Numbered from the stretch's first letter, positions 38,867 to 49,562 are shown. The stretch is DNA of 64,000 nt from SAR116 cluster bacterium AG-321-A13 (GCA_003283875.1 QBXD01000002.1:1-64000), one strand, 5' to 3'. Made by a program: numbers and translations. Notes: generated by a model not told the origin, from the letters alone.

Positions 38867-39169
38867 TTAGAGATAGTCTTTAAAATTATCTAAAACATTA
38901 ACATGGGCGTTTCCTCCAACTGCAGTAACAATTGCACCCATTTCATTGAATTCCTTACTCATTTTTTGCCAATTTTTTCTTCCTTTGTCGAAATGTGATT
39001 TAGAAATCCAGTACTTTACGTATAACAAATCATTATCTGAAATATCAACAGTTGTTTCTTTTAGAAGTCCAACCTCCATTTGTTCGGAAGTAACTTGTCT
39101 ATTTAATAGTTTAAATGCTTTTTTCGCAGTTTGGTTTGGACATTTTATTGTGACAATACGTAGATACAT
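38867..39169 (-). CDS. Small putative dimeric alpha-beta barrel (ABM-like) protein
   Basis: 100 aa; stop abuts livF stop; fold guess from length and pattern only. Confidence 0.55.
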   Translation of the reverse strand: MYLRIVTIKCPNQTAKKAFKLLNRQVTSEQMEVGLLKETTVDISDNDLLYVKYWISKSHFDKGRKNWQKMSKEFNEMGAIVTAVGGNAHVNVLDNFKDYL

Positions 39170-39241
39170 ATATATATGATTTTTCTTAAATAATTAAAAT
39201 CTATATAAAGATTTAAATATAGGTTTTAATTATAATCAAGT

Positions 39242-40570
39242 TTAATTACATATATTTTTTATACTAGTTTTCAATTTTTGACAAATTTCGTTCATTTCAT
39301 TTTCATTAATGATAAATGGTGGTGCAATTAAAATATGGTCGCCAATTGTACCATCTACCGTTCCCTGCGTAGGATAGCAAATTAAACCTAAATCAAGAGC
39401 CCTTTTTTTAATTTTGCCTGCAATATTAAAGTTTTTTGGAAAAGGCTCTTTAGTTTCTCTGTTTTGGACTAATTCTACAGCCCTAAACAAACCTCTGCCT
39501 CTTATATCACCAATATACTTATTTTGGCCAAGTGTGACCTCTAGGCTTTTCTGTAAATATTCTCCTTTTTTTCTTACCTTTTCAAAAAAGTTTTCTTTGA
39601 TTAATTTATTTACAACGGCTAATGACGCGGCGCATGCAATGGGATGACCAAGGTAGGTATGTCCATGTTGAAAAAAACCACTTCCAAGGTTTATAGCGTC
39701 ATTAATAAAATTTTGACACATCATAGCAGCTATAGGTTGATATCCAGCTCCTAAACCTTTGGCAATAGTTATTATATCAGGAACAATTTTTTCTTCATCA
39801 CACGCAAAGAGTGGTCCGGTTCTTCCCATGCCGCACATGACTTCATCCAAAATTAACAAAACATTATACTTAGTGCAAATTTCTCTTATACGCTTAAAAT
39901 ATCCTTTAACAGGTGTTAAGGCACCAGCTGTTGCTCCAACAACTGTTTCTGCAATAAACGCCATAACATTGTCTGGACCCAATCGAATTATTTCGTCTTC
40001 TAATTCGTTAGCTACTCTTAAACCATATTGAATTTCACTTTCGTTTGCATCCTGAAATCTATATTTATAACAAGGTGAAATCAAACTAGTTTCTATAAGT
40101 AAATCTTCAAATAAAGATCTTCTTTGTATATTACCTCCAACTGCTAACGCTCCTAATGTATTACCATGATAACTCTGTTTTCTTGAGATAACCTTGTGCT
40201 TTTTTGGTTTCCCAATTTCATTAAAATATTGCTTTGCTAATTTTAGTGAAGCTTCAATAGCCTCTGATCCACTTGAAACAAAATAAACTTTGTCTAATCC
40301 TGTTGGTGAGTTTGTTGATAATAATTTTGCAAGTTCTTCTGCAGGTTCATTAGTAAAAAAAGATGTGTGAGCAAAGGCCAATTTCTCAGCTTGCTTGATT
40401 ATTGCATCATTGATTGTTTGGTCTGAATGACCTAAGCATGAAACAGCTGCCCCGCATGAACCGTCAAGATATTTTTTACCGTTTTTGTCAATAATATAGC
40501 ACCCATCACCGTAAGCAGCCATTGGGAGTTCATAGCTAGTATGTCGAGGTAAAATATTGCTGTTTTCCAT
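39242..40570 (-). CDS. Class III PLP-dependent aminotransferase
   Basis: DGSCGAAVSCLGHS, VSSGSEAIEASLKLA, LILDEVMCGMGRTG, TIAKGLGAGYQP. Confidence 0.92.
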   Translation of the reverse strand: MENSNILPRHTSYELPMAAYGDGCYIIDKNGKKYLDGSCGAAVSCLGHSDQTINDAIIKQAEKLAFAHTSFFTNEPAEELAKLLSTNSPTGLDKVYFVSSGSEAIEASLKLAKQYFNEIGKPKKHKVISRKQSYHGNTLGALAVGGNIQRRSLFEDLLIETSLISPCYKYRFQDANESEIQYGLRVANELEDEIIRLGPDNVMAFIAETVVGATAGALTPVKGYFKRIREICTKYNVLLILDEVMCGMGRTGPLFACDEEKIVPDIITIAKGLGAGYQPIAAMMCQNFINDAINLGSGFFQHGHTYLGHPIACAASLAVVNKLIKENFFEKVRKKGEYLQKSLEVTLGQNKYIGDIRGRGLFRAVELVQNRETKEPFPKNFNIAGKIKKRALDLGLICYPTQGTVDGTIGDHILIAPPFIINENEMNEICQKLKTSIKNICN

Positions 40571-40586
40571 ATTTATTAATTTTTAA

Positions 40587-40892
40587 TTAAAATGAAGTTT
40601 CACCAAAATCTTGAGTAACTGCACCAACAAAGTGTACGGTTTTGGGAGCAAGTGTCTTTACATATTTCGCTATATTTTCTTCGATTAACTTTTCAATTTT
40701 TTTCATAGATTCATTATCTGGAAATTCCCACAAAACTACGCTCACATTAGGTGTTTGAGGATTTTTCATCGCTCTAAATCTAACACCTTTAACTTCTTGA
40801 AGTAAGTTAGGCCATCGTGTTTCTAATATGGATTCAAATAATTCACAATCTTCAGTAGATGGAAAGGTTCTTACAAAGATTTTAATTAACAT
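40587..40892 (-). CDS. Small protein of unknown function (101 aa), ferredoxin-like/ABM-like guess
   Basis: MLIKIFVRTFPSTEDCELFESILETRWPNLLQEVKG; 16 bp upstream of the aminotransferase gene, same strand. Confidence 0.5.
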   Translation of the reverse strand: MLIKIFVRTFPSTEDCELFESILETRWPNLLQEVKGVRFRAMKNPQTPNVSVVLWEFPDNESMKKIEKLIEENIAKYVKTLAPKTVHFVGAVTQDFGETSF

Positions 40893-40995
40893 TCTTACCT
40901 CAATATATTAATTTTTATTTAAATTATTACATATTTTAGTTTTGTATATTATGTTTATTTTTGCAAATAGTTAAATTTTTTAATGGATTAAATTA

Positions 40996-41220
40996 ATGAT
41001 TGAAATATTAACCAGGACAGATGTGCTTTTAAGGGCTTTAAAAATGGCATCTATAGTTGGGGTAGTGTTAGCTATAATTAATCATGGGGATCATATATTT
41101 TTTGGTACGATGACTTTTATAAATTGGATAAAAGTTATAATAACATTTTGTGTTCCTTTTTGTGTGTCAACAATTTCCTCAGTACTTGCAATTAGAAGAG
41201 AACAAAATATTTCCCATTAA
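40996..41220 (+). CDS. nrtS: NrtS-like small two-TM membrane protein
   Basis: RALKMASIVGVVLAIINHGDHIF...ITFCVPFCVSTISSV; characteristic INHGD and VPFCVST motifs. Confidence 0.75.
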   Translation: MIEILTRTDVLLRALKMASIVGVVLAIINHGDHIFFGTMTFINWIKVIITFCVPFCVSTISSVLAIRREQNISH

Positions 41221-42019
41221 GATAAAACTAAAGATAATTAGATTCTTAAAGATTTATTTAAAGGTTTTTAGTCTTAGTATTCTTTTTATTAACTTTTCAG
41301 CTTTCGCGTCCCAAGAAAATTATTTTTATGAAGTTCAATTTGGCAATTTAATTGTTGGACAAGCAGAAATTTCTATTAACTCAAGTAATAAAAAAATTGA
41401 ACTGAATTCTAAATCTAAAACTGCTGGTTTTTTAAATGTTTTTTACAAATATGTAGGTGAGTTAAATTCATCTTCAATAAAAAAAGGTAATACTTGGATT
41501 CCAAATAAATTTTCAGCTAATGGTATTTTTAATAATAAGGCGCGCTCCTCTGACTTGGAATGGGGAGTAAATAATCCAGTAAATTACAAAAATATTCCTA
41601 TTATAAATTTAAAAAAATTTCATCCTATAGATAAAGAAAGTTTAATTAACGTAATAGACCCCATAACCGCCTTTTTAAACGTAATTGAAAGAGTAAGATT
41701 TGAGAATAAATGTGATACAAGCTTTAAAATCTTTGATGGTAGACGAAGGTATGATCTTAAAACAAGAACTTTAGGAAATAGCTTTATTGAAAATGATAGG
41801 CCTAAATCTTATAAAGGAGACGTTTTGATTTGTGGCTTAAAGATCTTGCCTTTGGGAGGTCATAGGTTGAAAACTAAATGGAAACCAATAGACGATAAAT
41901 TCACTGATTTTAAACTTTTTTTTGGAAGAACTGTCTCTGGACGAATTTTACCAGTAAGAATGAATTTAGAAAGATGGTTTGGAACTATAACTGTTCGTCT
42001 ACTACAAAAGCGTTCCTAA
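41150..42019 (+). CDS. DUF3108-like exported protein (start codon uncertain)
   Basis: Signal-peptide-like segment then FYEVQFGNLIVGQAEI...; GTG start overlaps nrtS by 71 bp, TTG starts also possible. Confidence 0.65.
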   Translation: MFLFVCQQFPQYLQLEENKIFPIKIKLKIIRFLKIYLKVFSLSILFINFSAFASQENYFYEVQFGNLIVGQAEISINSSNKKIELNSKSKTAGFLNVFYKYVGELNSSSIKKGNTWIPNKFSANGIFNNKARSSDLEWGVNNPVNYKNIPIINLKKFHPIDKESLINVIDPITAFLNVIERVRFENKCDTSFKIFDGRRRYDLKTRTLGNSFIENDRPKSYKGDVLICGLKILPLGGHRLKTKWKPIDDKFTDFKLFFGRTVSGRILPVRMNLERWFGTITVRLLQKRS

Positions 42020-42023
42020 TCCT

Positions 42024-42875
42024 ATGAAATTAGGTTTAATAGGACATAACATAGCAACATCTCAAGCTCCTGATATTCACAAACGTTTAGGAGATTTATT
42101 TGGAGTTTCTGTTAGCTATGAGTTGTTTGACTTAAAATCAATAAAAGAAAGCAATCTCCCTGACTTAATAAAAGAGTTAAAAATGAGTGGCTTTAGTGGC
42201 GTAAATATTACTTTTCCTTTCAAAGAAAAAGTAATTAAATTTGCAGATAAAGTTTCCGAAAGTGCCTTAAATATAAAATCAGCAAACACATTAATTTTAA
42301 AAAAAAATATTGTTGCTCACAATACAGATTACTCTGGTTTCATGAAAAGTTATGATTTTCATTTCAAAAAAAAGAAACCAGGGAAAATTCTTATTATTGG
42401 AGTTGGTGGGGTCGGAAGAGCTATCTCCTTTGCATTATCCTCACTAGGAGTTTTAGAACTTTATATATTAGATACTGACAATCTAAAAGGAGAGCAACTA
42501 CTCAGAGAATTAGAAAAACTGAAAATAAATTGTAAATTACTTAATCATAAAAAATTAGAGAGCGCTATATCAAGTTTCGATGGAATAATAAACTGTACTC
42601 CTTTGGGTCATTTTGATTTTCCTGGTTGTTCATTAGGCAATTTAGAAATTAAAAATTATCAATGGCTATACGATGTTGTATACACGCCAGCAAAAACTAT
42701 TTTTCTTAAGAAAGGTGAATTTGTGGGATCTAAATTAATTTCAGGGATAGACCTTTTTATTTTTCAAGCTTTAGACGCATTCTTATTATTTTCAAATAAC
42801 AGATTTGATCAAAAAGACATCTTTCAACATACTCATTATTTAAGAGATCATTACTTTAATAGACTATATAAATAA
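42024..42875 (+). CDS. aroE: Shikimate dehydrogenase
   Basis: LGLIGHNIATSQAPDIHKRL, GFSGVNITFPFKEKV, NTDYSGF, GVGGVGRAI. Confidence 0.88.
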   Translation: MKLGLIGHNIATSQAPDIHKRLGDLFGVSVSYELFDLKSIKESNLPDLIKELKMSGFSGVNITFPFKEKVIKFADKVSESALNIKSANTLILKKNIVAHNTDYSGFMKSYDFHFKKKKPGKILIIGVGGVGRAISFALSSLGVLELYILDTDNLKGEQLLRELEKLKINCKLLNHKKLESAISSFDGIINCTPLGHFDFPGCSLGNLEIKNYQWLYDVVYTPAKTIFLKKGEFVGSKLISGIDLFIFQALDAFLLFSNNRFDQKDIFQHTHYLRDHYFNRLYK

Positions 42876-42878
42876 GAA

Positions 42879-44087
42879 TTATTTTTTTTCAAATATTATC
42901 TGATTTGATAACATTCCTTGAATTTCTTCTTCGCTATATCCTGCGTCTTTCAAAACTTCCTTAGTGTTTTGACCTATCAAAGGGGGTTTATGTTTTACTC
43001 CAACTGATTTAGATCTACTAAATTTTATGGGTGACGAGACACCTGTATAATCTTCTTTACTAATTGTCATATTTCTTTCTAAAGTTTGAGGATGATTTAG
43101 GGCTTCCTCAATATTTCTTACAGGCCCCGCAGGAACACCAGCAGATAATAGCTTTTCAGAAAATTCAACACCATCTACATTCTTTAAGGCATCTTCTAAA
43201 TATTTAGTTAAGTCTTCTCTATTGTTAACTCTATCGCCGTTTGAAAGAAATCTTTCATCTGTAATGAGGTGATCTACTTTCAGAGCTTTGCATAATCTTG
43301 CAAATCCTGCGTCATTTCCAATTCCCATAAAAATTTCATTAGTTGCAGTTTTAAATTTATCATAAGGTGCAATATTTGGATGAGCATTACCTGTAGCTTT
43401 ACCAGGTTTTTTGGACAAAAAATAATTTCCTGTATGAGGATGCATTAATGCTAGTGCGGAATCATAAAGAGACATATCGATAAATTGACCTAGTCCTGAT
43501 TTGTGTCTCTCTTGGAGCGCCATTAATATTCCAATCGTAGCGTACAATCCTGTACCCATATCAACTACTGGCGCACCGACCCTTACATCTCCTCCATTTG
43601 GATGTCCATTGATAGACATCATTCCAGTCATAGCTTGAACAATTGCATCGTATCCAGGAGCTCCTCCTAAAGGTCCTTCAGCTCCAAAACCAGATATTCG
43701 ACAATGAATTAACTTAGGAAATTTGTCTTTCAAAACTTCTTCATAACCAAGGTTCCATTTTTCCATTGTGCCAGTTTTAAAATTTTCAATAACAACATCT
43801 GAAGTTTCAAGAAGTTTTAGAATTATGTTTCTACCTTCTTGTTTTGTTAAATCAACAGCAACAGACTTTTTATTTCTATTTACATTTATAAAATATGAAG
43901 CCATTTTATTTATAAATGGAGGCCCCCAACCTCTTACCTCATCACCAATTTTTGATTCAATTTTTATTACTTCCGCGCCATGGTCTGCAAGTATTTGAGT
44001 TGCATATGGACCCCCAAGAACTCTTGTAAGGTCTAAAACTTTTATGCCATCTAAAGCAGAAACGAGAATATTGTTTTGATTTGTCAT
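42879..44087 (-). CDS. CaiB/BaiF family CoA transferase
   Basis: GIKVLDLTRVLGGPYATQILADHGAEVIKIES, NRNKKSVAVDL, SGFGAEGPL. Confidence 0.92.
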   Translation of the reverse strand: MTNQNNILVSALDGIKVLDLTRVLGGPYATQILADHGAEVIKIESKIGDEVRGWGPPFINKMASYFINVNRNKKSVAVDLTKQEGRNIILKLLETSDVVIENFKTGTMEKWNLGYEEVLKDKFPKLIHCRISGFGAEGPLGGAPGYDAIVQAMTGMMSINGHPNGGDVRVGAPVVDMGTGLYATIGILMALQERHKSGLGQFIDMSLYDSALALMHPHTGNYFLSKKPGKATGNAHPNIAPYDKFKTATNEIFMGIGNDAGFARLCKALKVDHLITDERFLSNGDRVNNREDLTKYLEDALKNVDGVEFSEKLLSAGVPAGPVRNIEEALNHPQTLERNMTISKEDYTGVSSPIKFSRSKSVGVKHKPPLIGQNTKEVLKDAGYSEEEIQGMLSNQIIFEKK

Positions 44088-44103
44088 TTATTCACTTTTT
44101 TAT

Positions 44104-45270
44104 TTAATATGATTTTGGTAATCCGAGCACACGTTCTGAAATATAGTTCAAAATCATTTGAGCGCTTACAGGAGCTAATTTTGGAATTAAAGATTCTCTT
44201 AATAATCTTTCCACATGATATTCTTTTGCATAACCCATTCCTCCAAGAGTGATTACTGCTTGAGTGGCGGCCTTAAAACCAGCTTCAGCTGCAAAGAATT
44301 TTGCAGCATTTGCCATTCCACCTGCATTTTGTCCATTATCGTATTGGTGTGCAGCTTTTGCAATAAGTAGTTCTGCTGCTTCTAACTCAATCCAGTTTTC
44401 TGCTAATGGATGTTGAATACTTTGATTTTTGCCAATAGGTCTGTCAAAGACAATTCTGTCACTTGCATATTTTACAGCTCTTGATAAAGCATTTTTTCCT
44501 ATACCTAATGCTTCAGCAGCAATTAATATTCTTTCTGGATTAAGACTATCAAGTATATATTTAAACCCCTTGCCTTCTTCACCTATTCTATCAAAATCAG
44601 GGACCTCTAGATTATCAATAAATATTTGGTTGCTATCTACGGCTGCTCGGCCCATTTTTGAGATTTCTTTAACCTCAATTTTTTTTCTATCTAATTCAGT
44701 ATAAAATAAAGTCAGACCATCAGTGTTCTTTTTGCATTCCTCAACGGGAATAGTTCGTGCCAATAAGAGAATTTTATCAGCAATTTTAGCTGTTGATGTC
44801 CAAATCTTTTGTCCATTAACCAGATATCCATCATTAATCTTTTTTGCAAATGTTTTTAATTTACCTGTGTCCAATCCAGCGTCTGGCTCGGTTACTCCAA
44901 AACAAGTTTTTTCTTTTCCTGAAATCAAAGGGGGTAGCCATTTCTCTTTTTGCTGATCATTACCATAGACCACAATTGGATGTGGCCCAAAAATGTTTAT
45001 ATGTATAGAAGAGGCTGCTGCCATTCCACCACCAGTTTCAGAAACTTTTTGCATAAAAATAGATGCATCACTTACACCTAACGCAGTACCACCAAACTGC
45101 TTGGGCATACATATACCTAACCATCCTCCACTAGCTATCTCTTCATAAAATTTATGAGGAAATTTATTTTCTTTATCACATTGAAGCCAGTAATCATCAT
45201 CAAAGTTTTTCATAATATTTTGAACTGAATCAATAATTGATAGCTGTGTTTGGTTTAGATTAAAGGACAT
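44104..45270 (-). CDS. Acyl-CoA dehydrogenase
   Basis: CFGVTEPDAGLDTGKLKT, GQKIWTSTA, R(E)S; 388 aa. Confidence 0.9.
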   Translation of the reverse strand: MSFNLNQTQLSIIDSVQNIMKNFDDDYWLQCDKENKFPHKFYEEIASGGWLGICMPKQFGGTALGVSDASIFMQKVSETGGGMAAASSIHINIFGPHPIVVYGNDQQKEKWLPPLISGKEKTCFGVTEPDAGLDTGKLKTFAKKINDGYLVNGQKIWTSTAKIADKILLLARTIPVEECKKNTDGLTLFYTELDRKKIEVKEISKMGRAAVDSNQIFIDNLEVPDFDRIGEEGKGFKYILDSLNPERILIAAEALGIGKNALSRAVKYASDRIVFDRPIGKNQSIQHPLAENWIELEAAELLIAKAAHQYDNGQNAGGMANAAKFFAAEAGFKAATQAVITLGGMGYAKEYHVERLLRESLIPKLAPVSAQMILNYISERVLGLPKSY

Positions 45271-45275
45271 AAAAT

Positions 45276-45872
45276 TTATCTTGCTATATTATGATAGTTG
45301 TCGTTGGGCTCCATTTCAGTTGCAGAAGCTAATCTATTAGTCATGTTAAACAAACCAACTATAGCGCTTATATCCCAAATATCTCTATCGGTATATCCTA
45401 CTTCTCTTAACTTTGTTCTATCGCTTTCAGATATCTCTGATGGGTCTCTAGTTAACTTTTTAGTAAAATTGAGCAATTCAAGTTGTTTCTCTGGTAGTTC
45501 TGCAGATCTAAAATTTGCAGCTATTCGTTCTCCTAATTGGGGATCATTTGAAAGTTGTCTAACTGCAGATCCATGTGCTACCAAACAGTAGAAACAATGG
45601 TTTTCAGACGAAACTACAACTGCAATCATTTCTCTTTCTAATTTTGTTAAACCAGACTCACCTAACATTAAAGAATTATATAATTTAGTAAAACCCTCGA
45701 ATTGTTTTGGAAATTTTGCAAATGCAGCAAGTACGTTTGGTATAAAACCGATTTTCTCATTAACAATATTTAAATATTTTTCGACTTGGTCTTCACCATC
45801 CTTCTTACCGTTGTAATCAAGATTTAATTTTGTTAAATTTTGTTTTTGGCCTTGTTTTAATATATTAGCCAT
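45276..45872 (-). CDS. Carboxymuconolactone decarboxylase / AhpD-like peroxidase-related protein
   Basis: SSENHCFYCLVAHGSAV CxxC..H motif. Confidence 0.87.
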   Translation of the reverse strand: MANILKQGQKQNLTKLNLDYNGKKDGEDQVEKYLNIVNEKIGFIPNVLAAFAKFPKQFEGFTKLYNSLMLGESGLTKLEREMIAVVVSSENHCFYCLVAHGSAVRQLSNDPQLGERIAANFRSAELPEKQLELLNFTKKLTRDPSEISESDRTKLREVGYTDRDIWDISAIVGLFNMTNRLASATEMEPNDNYHNIAR

Positions 45873-46673
45873 TTATTTCTCCATTATCCAATTTGGTCTT
45901 CTTTTCTCAAAGAATGCATTAATACCTTCAATAGATTCAGGATTTTCCCATACATCTGCTAGGGCTTCAACTGTAAATTTAATAGTATTTTCGTCAATTT
46001 TAGAAGATAAGTTTCTTACAAGATTTTTTGACGCTTTTACTGCCGAGGGACCATTGATGAGAATAGCATCTGCTTCTTCCTTAATAATGTTGTTTATTCT
46101 TTCTTGGTTACAAAAAGATTTGATTAATCCTATATTTTTTGCTTCTGGAGGATAAAAGGTACGGGCACTTATAAATAAATCTATGCCATTACTTGATCCA
46201 ACTTTCGAAATAACATAAGGACTAATTGTAGCTGGTATTAATCCAAGCTTCGCTTCTGTTAAAGCTAACTTAATATTTTCTATAGATATAGCAACATCAC
46301 AAACAGAAATAATACCTATTCCTCCACCAAACGCGTTTCCTTCTACTTTTGCTATGAGAGGTTTAGGAAATTGGTACATTTTGTATAATAAATCGGCCAA
46401 TTTTCGAGCTTCTTCAATTCTTGTTTTTCTGTCTGAAAATATTTGTTCCTTCATCCAGTCTAAATCACCACCAGCGCAAAAAGATTTGCCTTTGGCAGAT
46501 ATAATCAAAACTTTTGTATTGGGGTCTTCTTTTAATTCATCAAAGCCGTCTGAGAGTTCTTTAATCATTATCGGTGATAAAGCATTATGTTTTTCTGGTT
46601 GATTTAATATTATTTTAGAAACACCATTGTCATTTTTTCGTAAAATGATCGTTTGTTTTGTATTTTTATTCAT
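45873..46673 (-). CDS. liuC: Enoyl-CoA hydratase family, probable methylglutaconyl-CoA hydratase
   Basis: Crotonase motifs GKSFCAGGDLDWMKEQ, GNAFGGGIGIISVCDVAI; liu operon position. Confidence 0.82.
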   Translation of the reverse strand: MNKNTKQTIILRKNDNGVSKIILNQPEKHNALSPIMIKELSDGFDELKEDPNTKVLIISAKGKSFCAGGDLDWMKEQIFSDRKTRIEEARKLADLLYKMYQFPKPLIAKVEGNAFGGGIGIISVCDVAISIENIKLALTEAKLGLIPATISPYVISKVGSSNGIDLFISARTFYPPEAKNIGLIKSFCNQERINNIIKEEADAILINGPSAVKASKNLVRNLSSKIDENTIKFTVEALADVWENPESIEGINAFFEKRRPNWIMEK

Positions 46674-47532
46674 AGCTTCCGTGCTCTTTAAGGTTTAACG
46701 CAATCTTATTACATTCTTTAATTTTTGCGATATTAAGATTTGTTTCATATCCCATTGATAGTAATAAATCATTTACTTTTTCTGTAGAAACATTACCTTT
46801 CGCACCTGGTGAATACGGACATCCACCTAGTCCACCAACTGAAGAATCAAAGGTTTTAATTCCGTATTCTAAAGAAATTTTTACGTTATTTAATGCATTT
46901 TGAAATGTATCATGAAAATGACCAGCTAATTTATCAGGTGTTAAAAATTGCAAACATTCTGCAATAACTTTTGAGGTTTGTTCAGAACTTCCTTTTCCAG
47001 TTGTATCTCCAAGAGAAACTTCATAACAACCCATTTTTATTAATTTATTAGCTATTTCTCCAACTTTTTTTGGATCAACATAATTTTCATATGGACAATG
47101 AGAAATGCAACTAATGTAACCTCTAACAGGTACTTTATTTGTCTTAGCTTTTTGGATAACTGGCTTAAATCGATTTAGGCTTGTATTAATATCACAATTA
47201 GTATTTTTTTTGTTAAATGTCTCTGAAGCGGCGGTAAAAATCGCTACTTCATCCACTTTTGCTTCTAAAGCATTGTCAAATCCTTTCTCGTTAGGAGTTA
47301 ACGCGGTATATTTTATTTCCTCTGCTCTATTGATACCTCTGAAAACTTTTAATGCATCAGATAATTGAGGAACCCATTTAGGACTAACAAAGCTAGATGT
47401 TTCTATTTTTTTAAAACCACAACTAGATAGTTTATTTATAAATTTTATTTTATCTTCAGTAGAAATGAAATTCTTTTCATTTTGAAGCCCATCTCGGGGA
47501 CTCATTTCAAAAATATTAATAAAATTGTTCAT
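46666..47532 (-). CDS. liuE: Hydroxymethylglutaryl-CoA lyase
   Basis: EMSPRDGLQNEK, GGLGGCPYSPGAKGNVSTE. Confidence 0.92.
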   Translation of the reverse strand: MNNFINIFEMSPRDGLQNEKNFISTEDKIKFINKLSSCGFKKIETSSFVSPKWVPQLSDALKVFRGINRAEEIKYTALTPNEKGFDNALEAKVDEVAIFTAASETFNKKNTNCDINTSLNRFKPVIQKAKTNKVPVRGYISCISHCPYENYVDPKKVGEIANKLIKMGCYEVSLGDTTGKGSSEQTSKVIAECLQFLTPDKLAGHFHDTFQNALNNVKISLEYGIKTFDSSVGGLGGCPYSPGAKGNVSTEKVNDLLLSMGYETNLNIAKIKECNKIALNLKEHGSYE

Positions 47533-47553
47533 TTTTTTAACCGTTGAGACAAT

Positions 47554-49551
47554 TTATTTTTTTAGACTTAAAAGTTTCATTTTTTCAGTAACCTGTTGGC
47601 CGTTTTTAACATAAATTTTATTTATGACACCATCACGTGGTGAATTAAGTGAATACTCCATTTTCATTGCTTCTAAATTTAACAAAACGTCACCTTTTTT
47701 CACTTTTGAGTTTTCTCTAATTTTTTTAAATTTTATTAGTCCATGCATTGGTGCTATTATATCATCTTCTGAAAATTCTTCGTTGTTTTCTTTCGGCGAT
47801 AAAGCGTCTATAACAATAACTTCATAGGTATTGTCTTTAGTGAAGATTGTAAAAAATTTATTATTAGTATGTTTATCTATAATTAATTTGTAATTAAGGT
47901 TTAAATTTTGACCATCCAATTTAGCTTTAAGTGAAGATTTATGTGTCTCTACAGAAGTGAATAAATACTGAAGGCTATTTACCTTAATTTCATATTCCTT
48001 GATGTTTCTCTGACAAATTTTTAATTGTTGGATGCTATCTTGAATAGTTATATTTAACGGGTACTCACTTGGTTTCCACATATACCAATTTGATTGTTGT
48101 CTAGATATAGTTTCATTAAAAACAACAAGCCCAGCAAGAGCTACGTAATATGGATCAGACTCATTATCAATAAAGTCCTTTATATTATTTTCTACAAATT
48201 TAGTATCAATATTTCCTTTAATAAAATTTTTATTAGTAATTAATTTTTTAAGTAAATTTAAATTTGTTCTTATTCCTCCAATTTCAACATCAATAAGAAA
48301 ATTCTCAAGGTATTTGATCGCTTCATTTCTATCTTTCCCAAATGAAATAATTTTTGCAATCATTGGGTCATAAAATGGAGTAATATAATCTCCTTCTTGA
48401 GTACCTGTTTCTACAAAACAGTTTGGATGTTTCAACATTTTAGGAAAATTAAGATGATATATTAAGCCACTTTGAGGTAAAAAATTATTATTTACATTTT
48501 CTGCATATAATCTTGCTTCAATGGACCATCCCTTTAGAATTATATCTTTTTGTGATTTAGAGATTTTGTTGCTGTTAGCAATTTCAAGTTGCCATGTAAT
48601 TAAGTCAGTTGAAGTTACAGCCTCAGTGACTGAGTGTTCAACCTGTATCCTTGTATTCATTTCCATAAAATAGATTTTATTTTTATCAATGCCGTTTTCA
48701 ATATCAGCAATAAATTCTATAGTGCCTGCTCCTTCATATTTAATTGATCTAGCTGCTTTCACAGATAAATCACCTAAAAAGGTTCTAATATCATTATTTA
48801 ATTCTGGACAAGGAGCTTCTTCTATTATTTTTTGTTGTCGTCTTTGTAATGAGCAATCTCTATCAAATAGATGTATTACATTACCATACTTGTCACCAAA
48901 AATTTGAATTTCAATATGACGTGCCTTTGGAATATACTTTTCAAGCAAACATTTTTTATCCTTAAAATTTGTTTTTGCCTCACTAGAAGCTTCTTCTAGT
49001 GCAGTTAAAAAATTTGTTGAAGTTTCAGCTATTCTCATGCCTCTACCACCACCACCGGCACGAGCTTTTATTAATATTGGATAACCAATTTTTTTAGCAG
49101 TTTGCTCTAGAAAGTTTTTATCCTGAATTTTCCCGTGGTACCCTGGAACAACCGGAATTCCTGCTCTTTCCATAATTAATTTAGCTTTATCCTTTTCACC
49201 CATATTTCTTACAATTTTGCTGCTAGGGCCTATAAAAATAAGGTTATTACTTTCAACCATTTTTACAAAATCAGCATTTTCAGAAAGAAGGCCGTAACCT
49301 GGATGAATTGCGTTAATTTTATACTTTTTGCAAATTTTAATAATTACGTCACTATTCATATATGTTTCAGAAACTTGCGATCCTGGTATGTTGATTGCTT
49401 CATCTGCGAGCTTTGCATGTAAACAGTTGACATCTTCGTCTGAATAAATAGCAACAGTAGGAATTTTCATTTTTCTTGCACATCTTATAATTTTACAGGC
49501 AATTTCACCTCGATTCGCAATTAATAGTTTTTTTATTTTTGGAACAGACAT
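47554..49551 (-). CDS. liuD: Methylcrotonyl-CoA carboxylase biotin-containing alpha subunit
   Basis: Biotin carboxylase domain LLIANRGEIACKIIR; biotinyl site EAMKMEY. Confidence 0.92.
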   Translation of the reverse strand: MSVPKIKKLLIANRGEIACKIIRCARKMKIPTVAIYSDEDVNCLHAKLADEAINIPGSQVSETYMNSDVIIKICKKYKINAIHPGYGLLSENADFVKMVESNNLIFIGPSSKIVRNMGEKDKAKLIMERAGIPVVPGYHGKIQDKNFLEQTAKKIGYPILIKARAGGGGRGMRIAETSTNFLTALEEASSEAKTNFKDKKCLLEKYIPKARHIEIQIFGDKYGNVIHLFDRDCSLQRRQQKIIEEAPCPELNNDIRTFLGDLSVKAARSIKYEGAGTIEFIADIENGIDKNKIYFMEMNTRIQVEHSVTEAVTSTDLITWQLEIANSNKISKSQKDIILKGWSIEARLYAENVNNNFLPQSGLIYHLNFPKMLKHPNCFVETGTQEGDYITPFYDPMIAKIISFGKDRNEAIKYLENFLIDVEIGGIRTNLNLLKKLITNKNFIKGNIDTKFVENNIKDFIDNESDPYYVALAGLVVFNETISRQQSNWYMWKPSEYPLNITIQDSIQQLKICQRNIKEYEIKVNSLQYLFTSVETHKSSLKAKLDGQNLNLNYKLIIDKHTNNKFFTIFTKDNTYEVIVIDALSPKENNEEFSEDDIIAPMHGLIKFKKIRENSKVKKGDVLLNLEAMKMEYSLNSPRDGVINKIYVKNGQQVTEKMKLLSLKK

Positions 49552-49562
49552 TTTGTATCTTG

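Noticed and set aside
39180-39241. AT-rich inverted repeat (ATAATTAAAA...TTTTAATTAT) as terminator or operator
   Set aside because: Pure A/T arms with long spacer in AT-rich DNA; too likely by chance.
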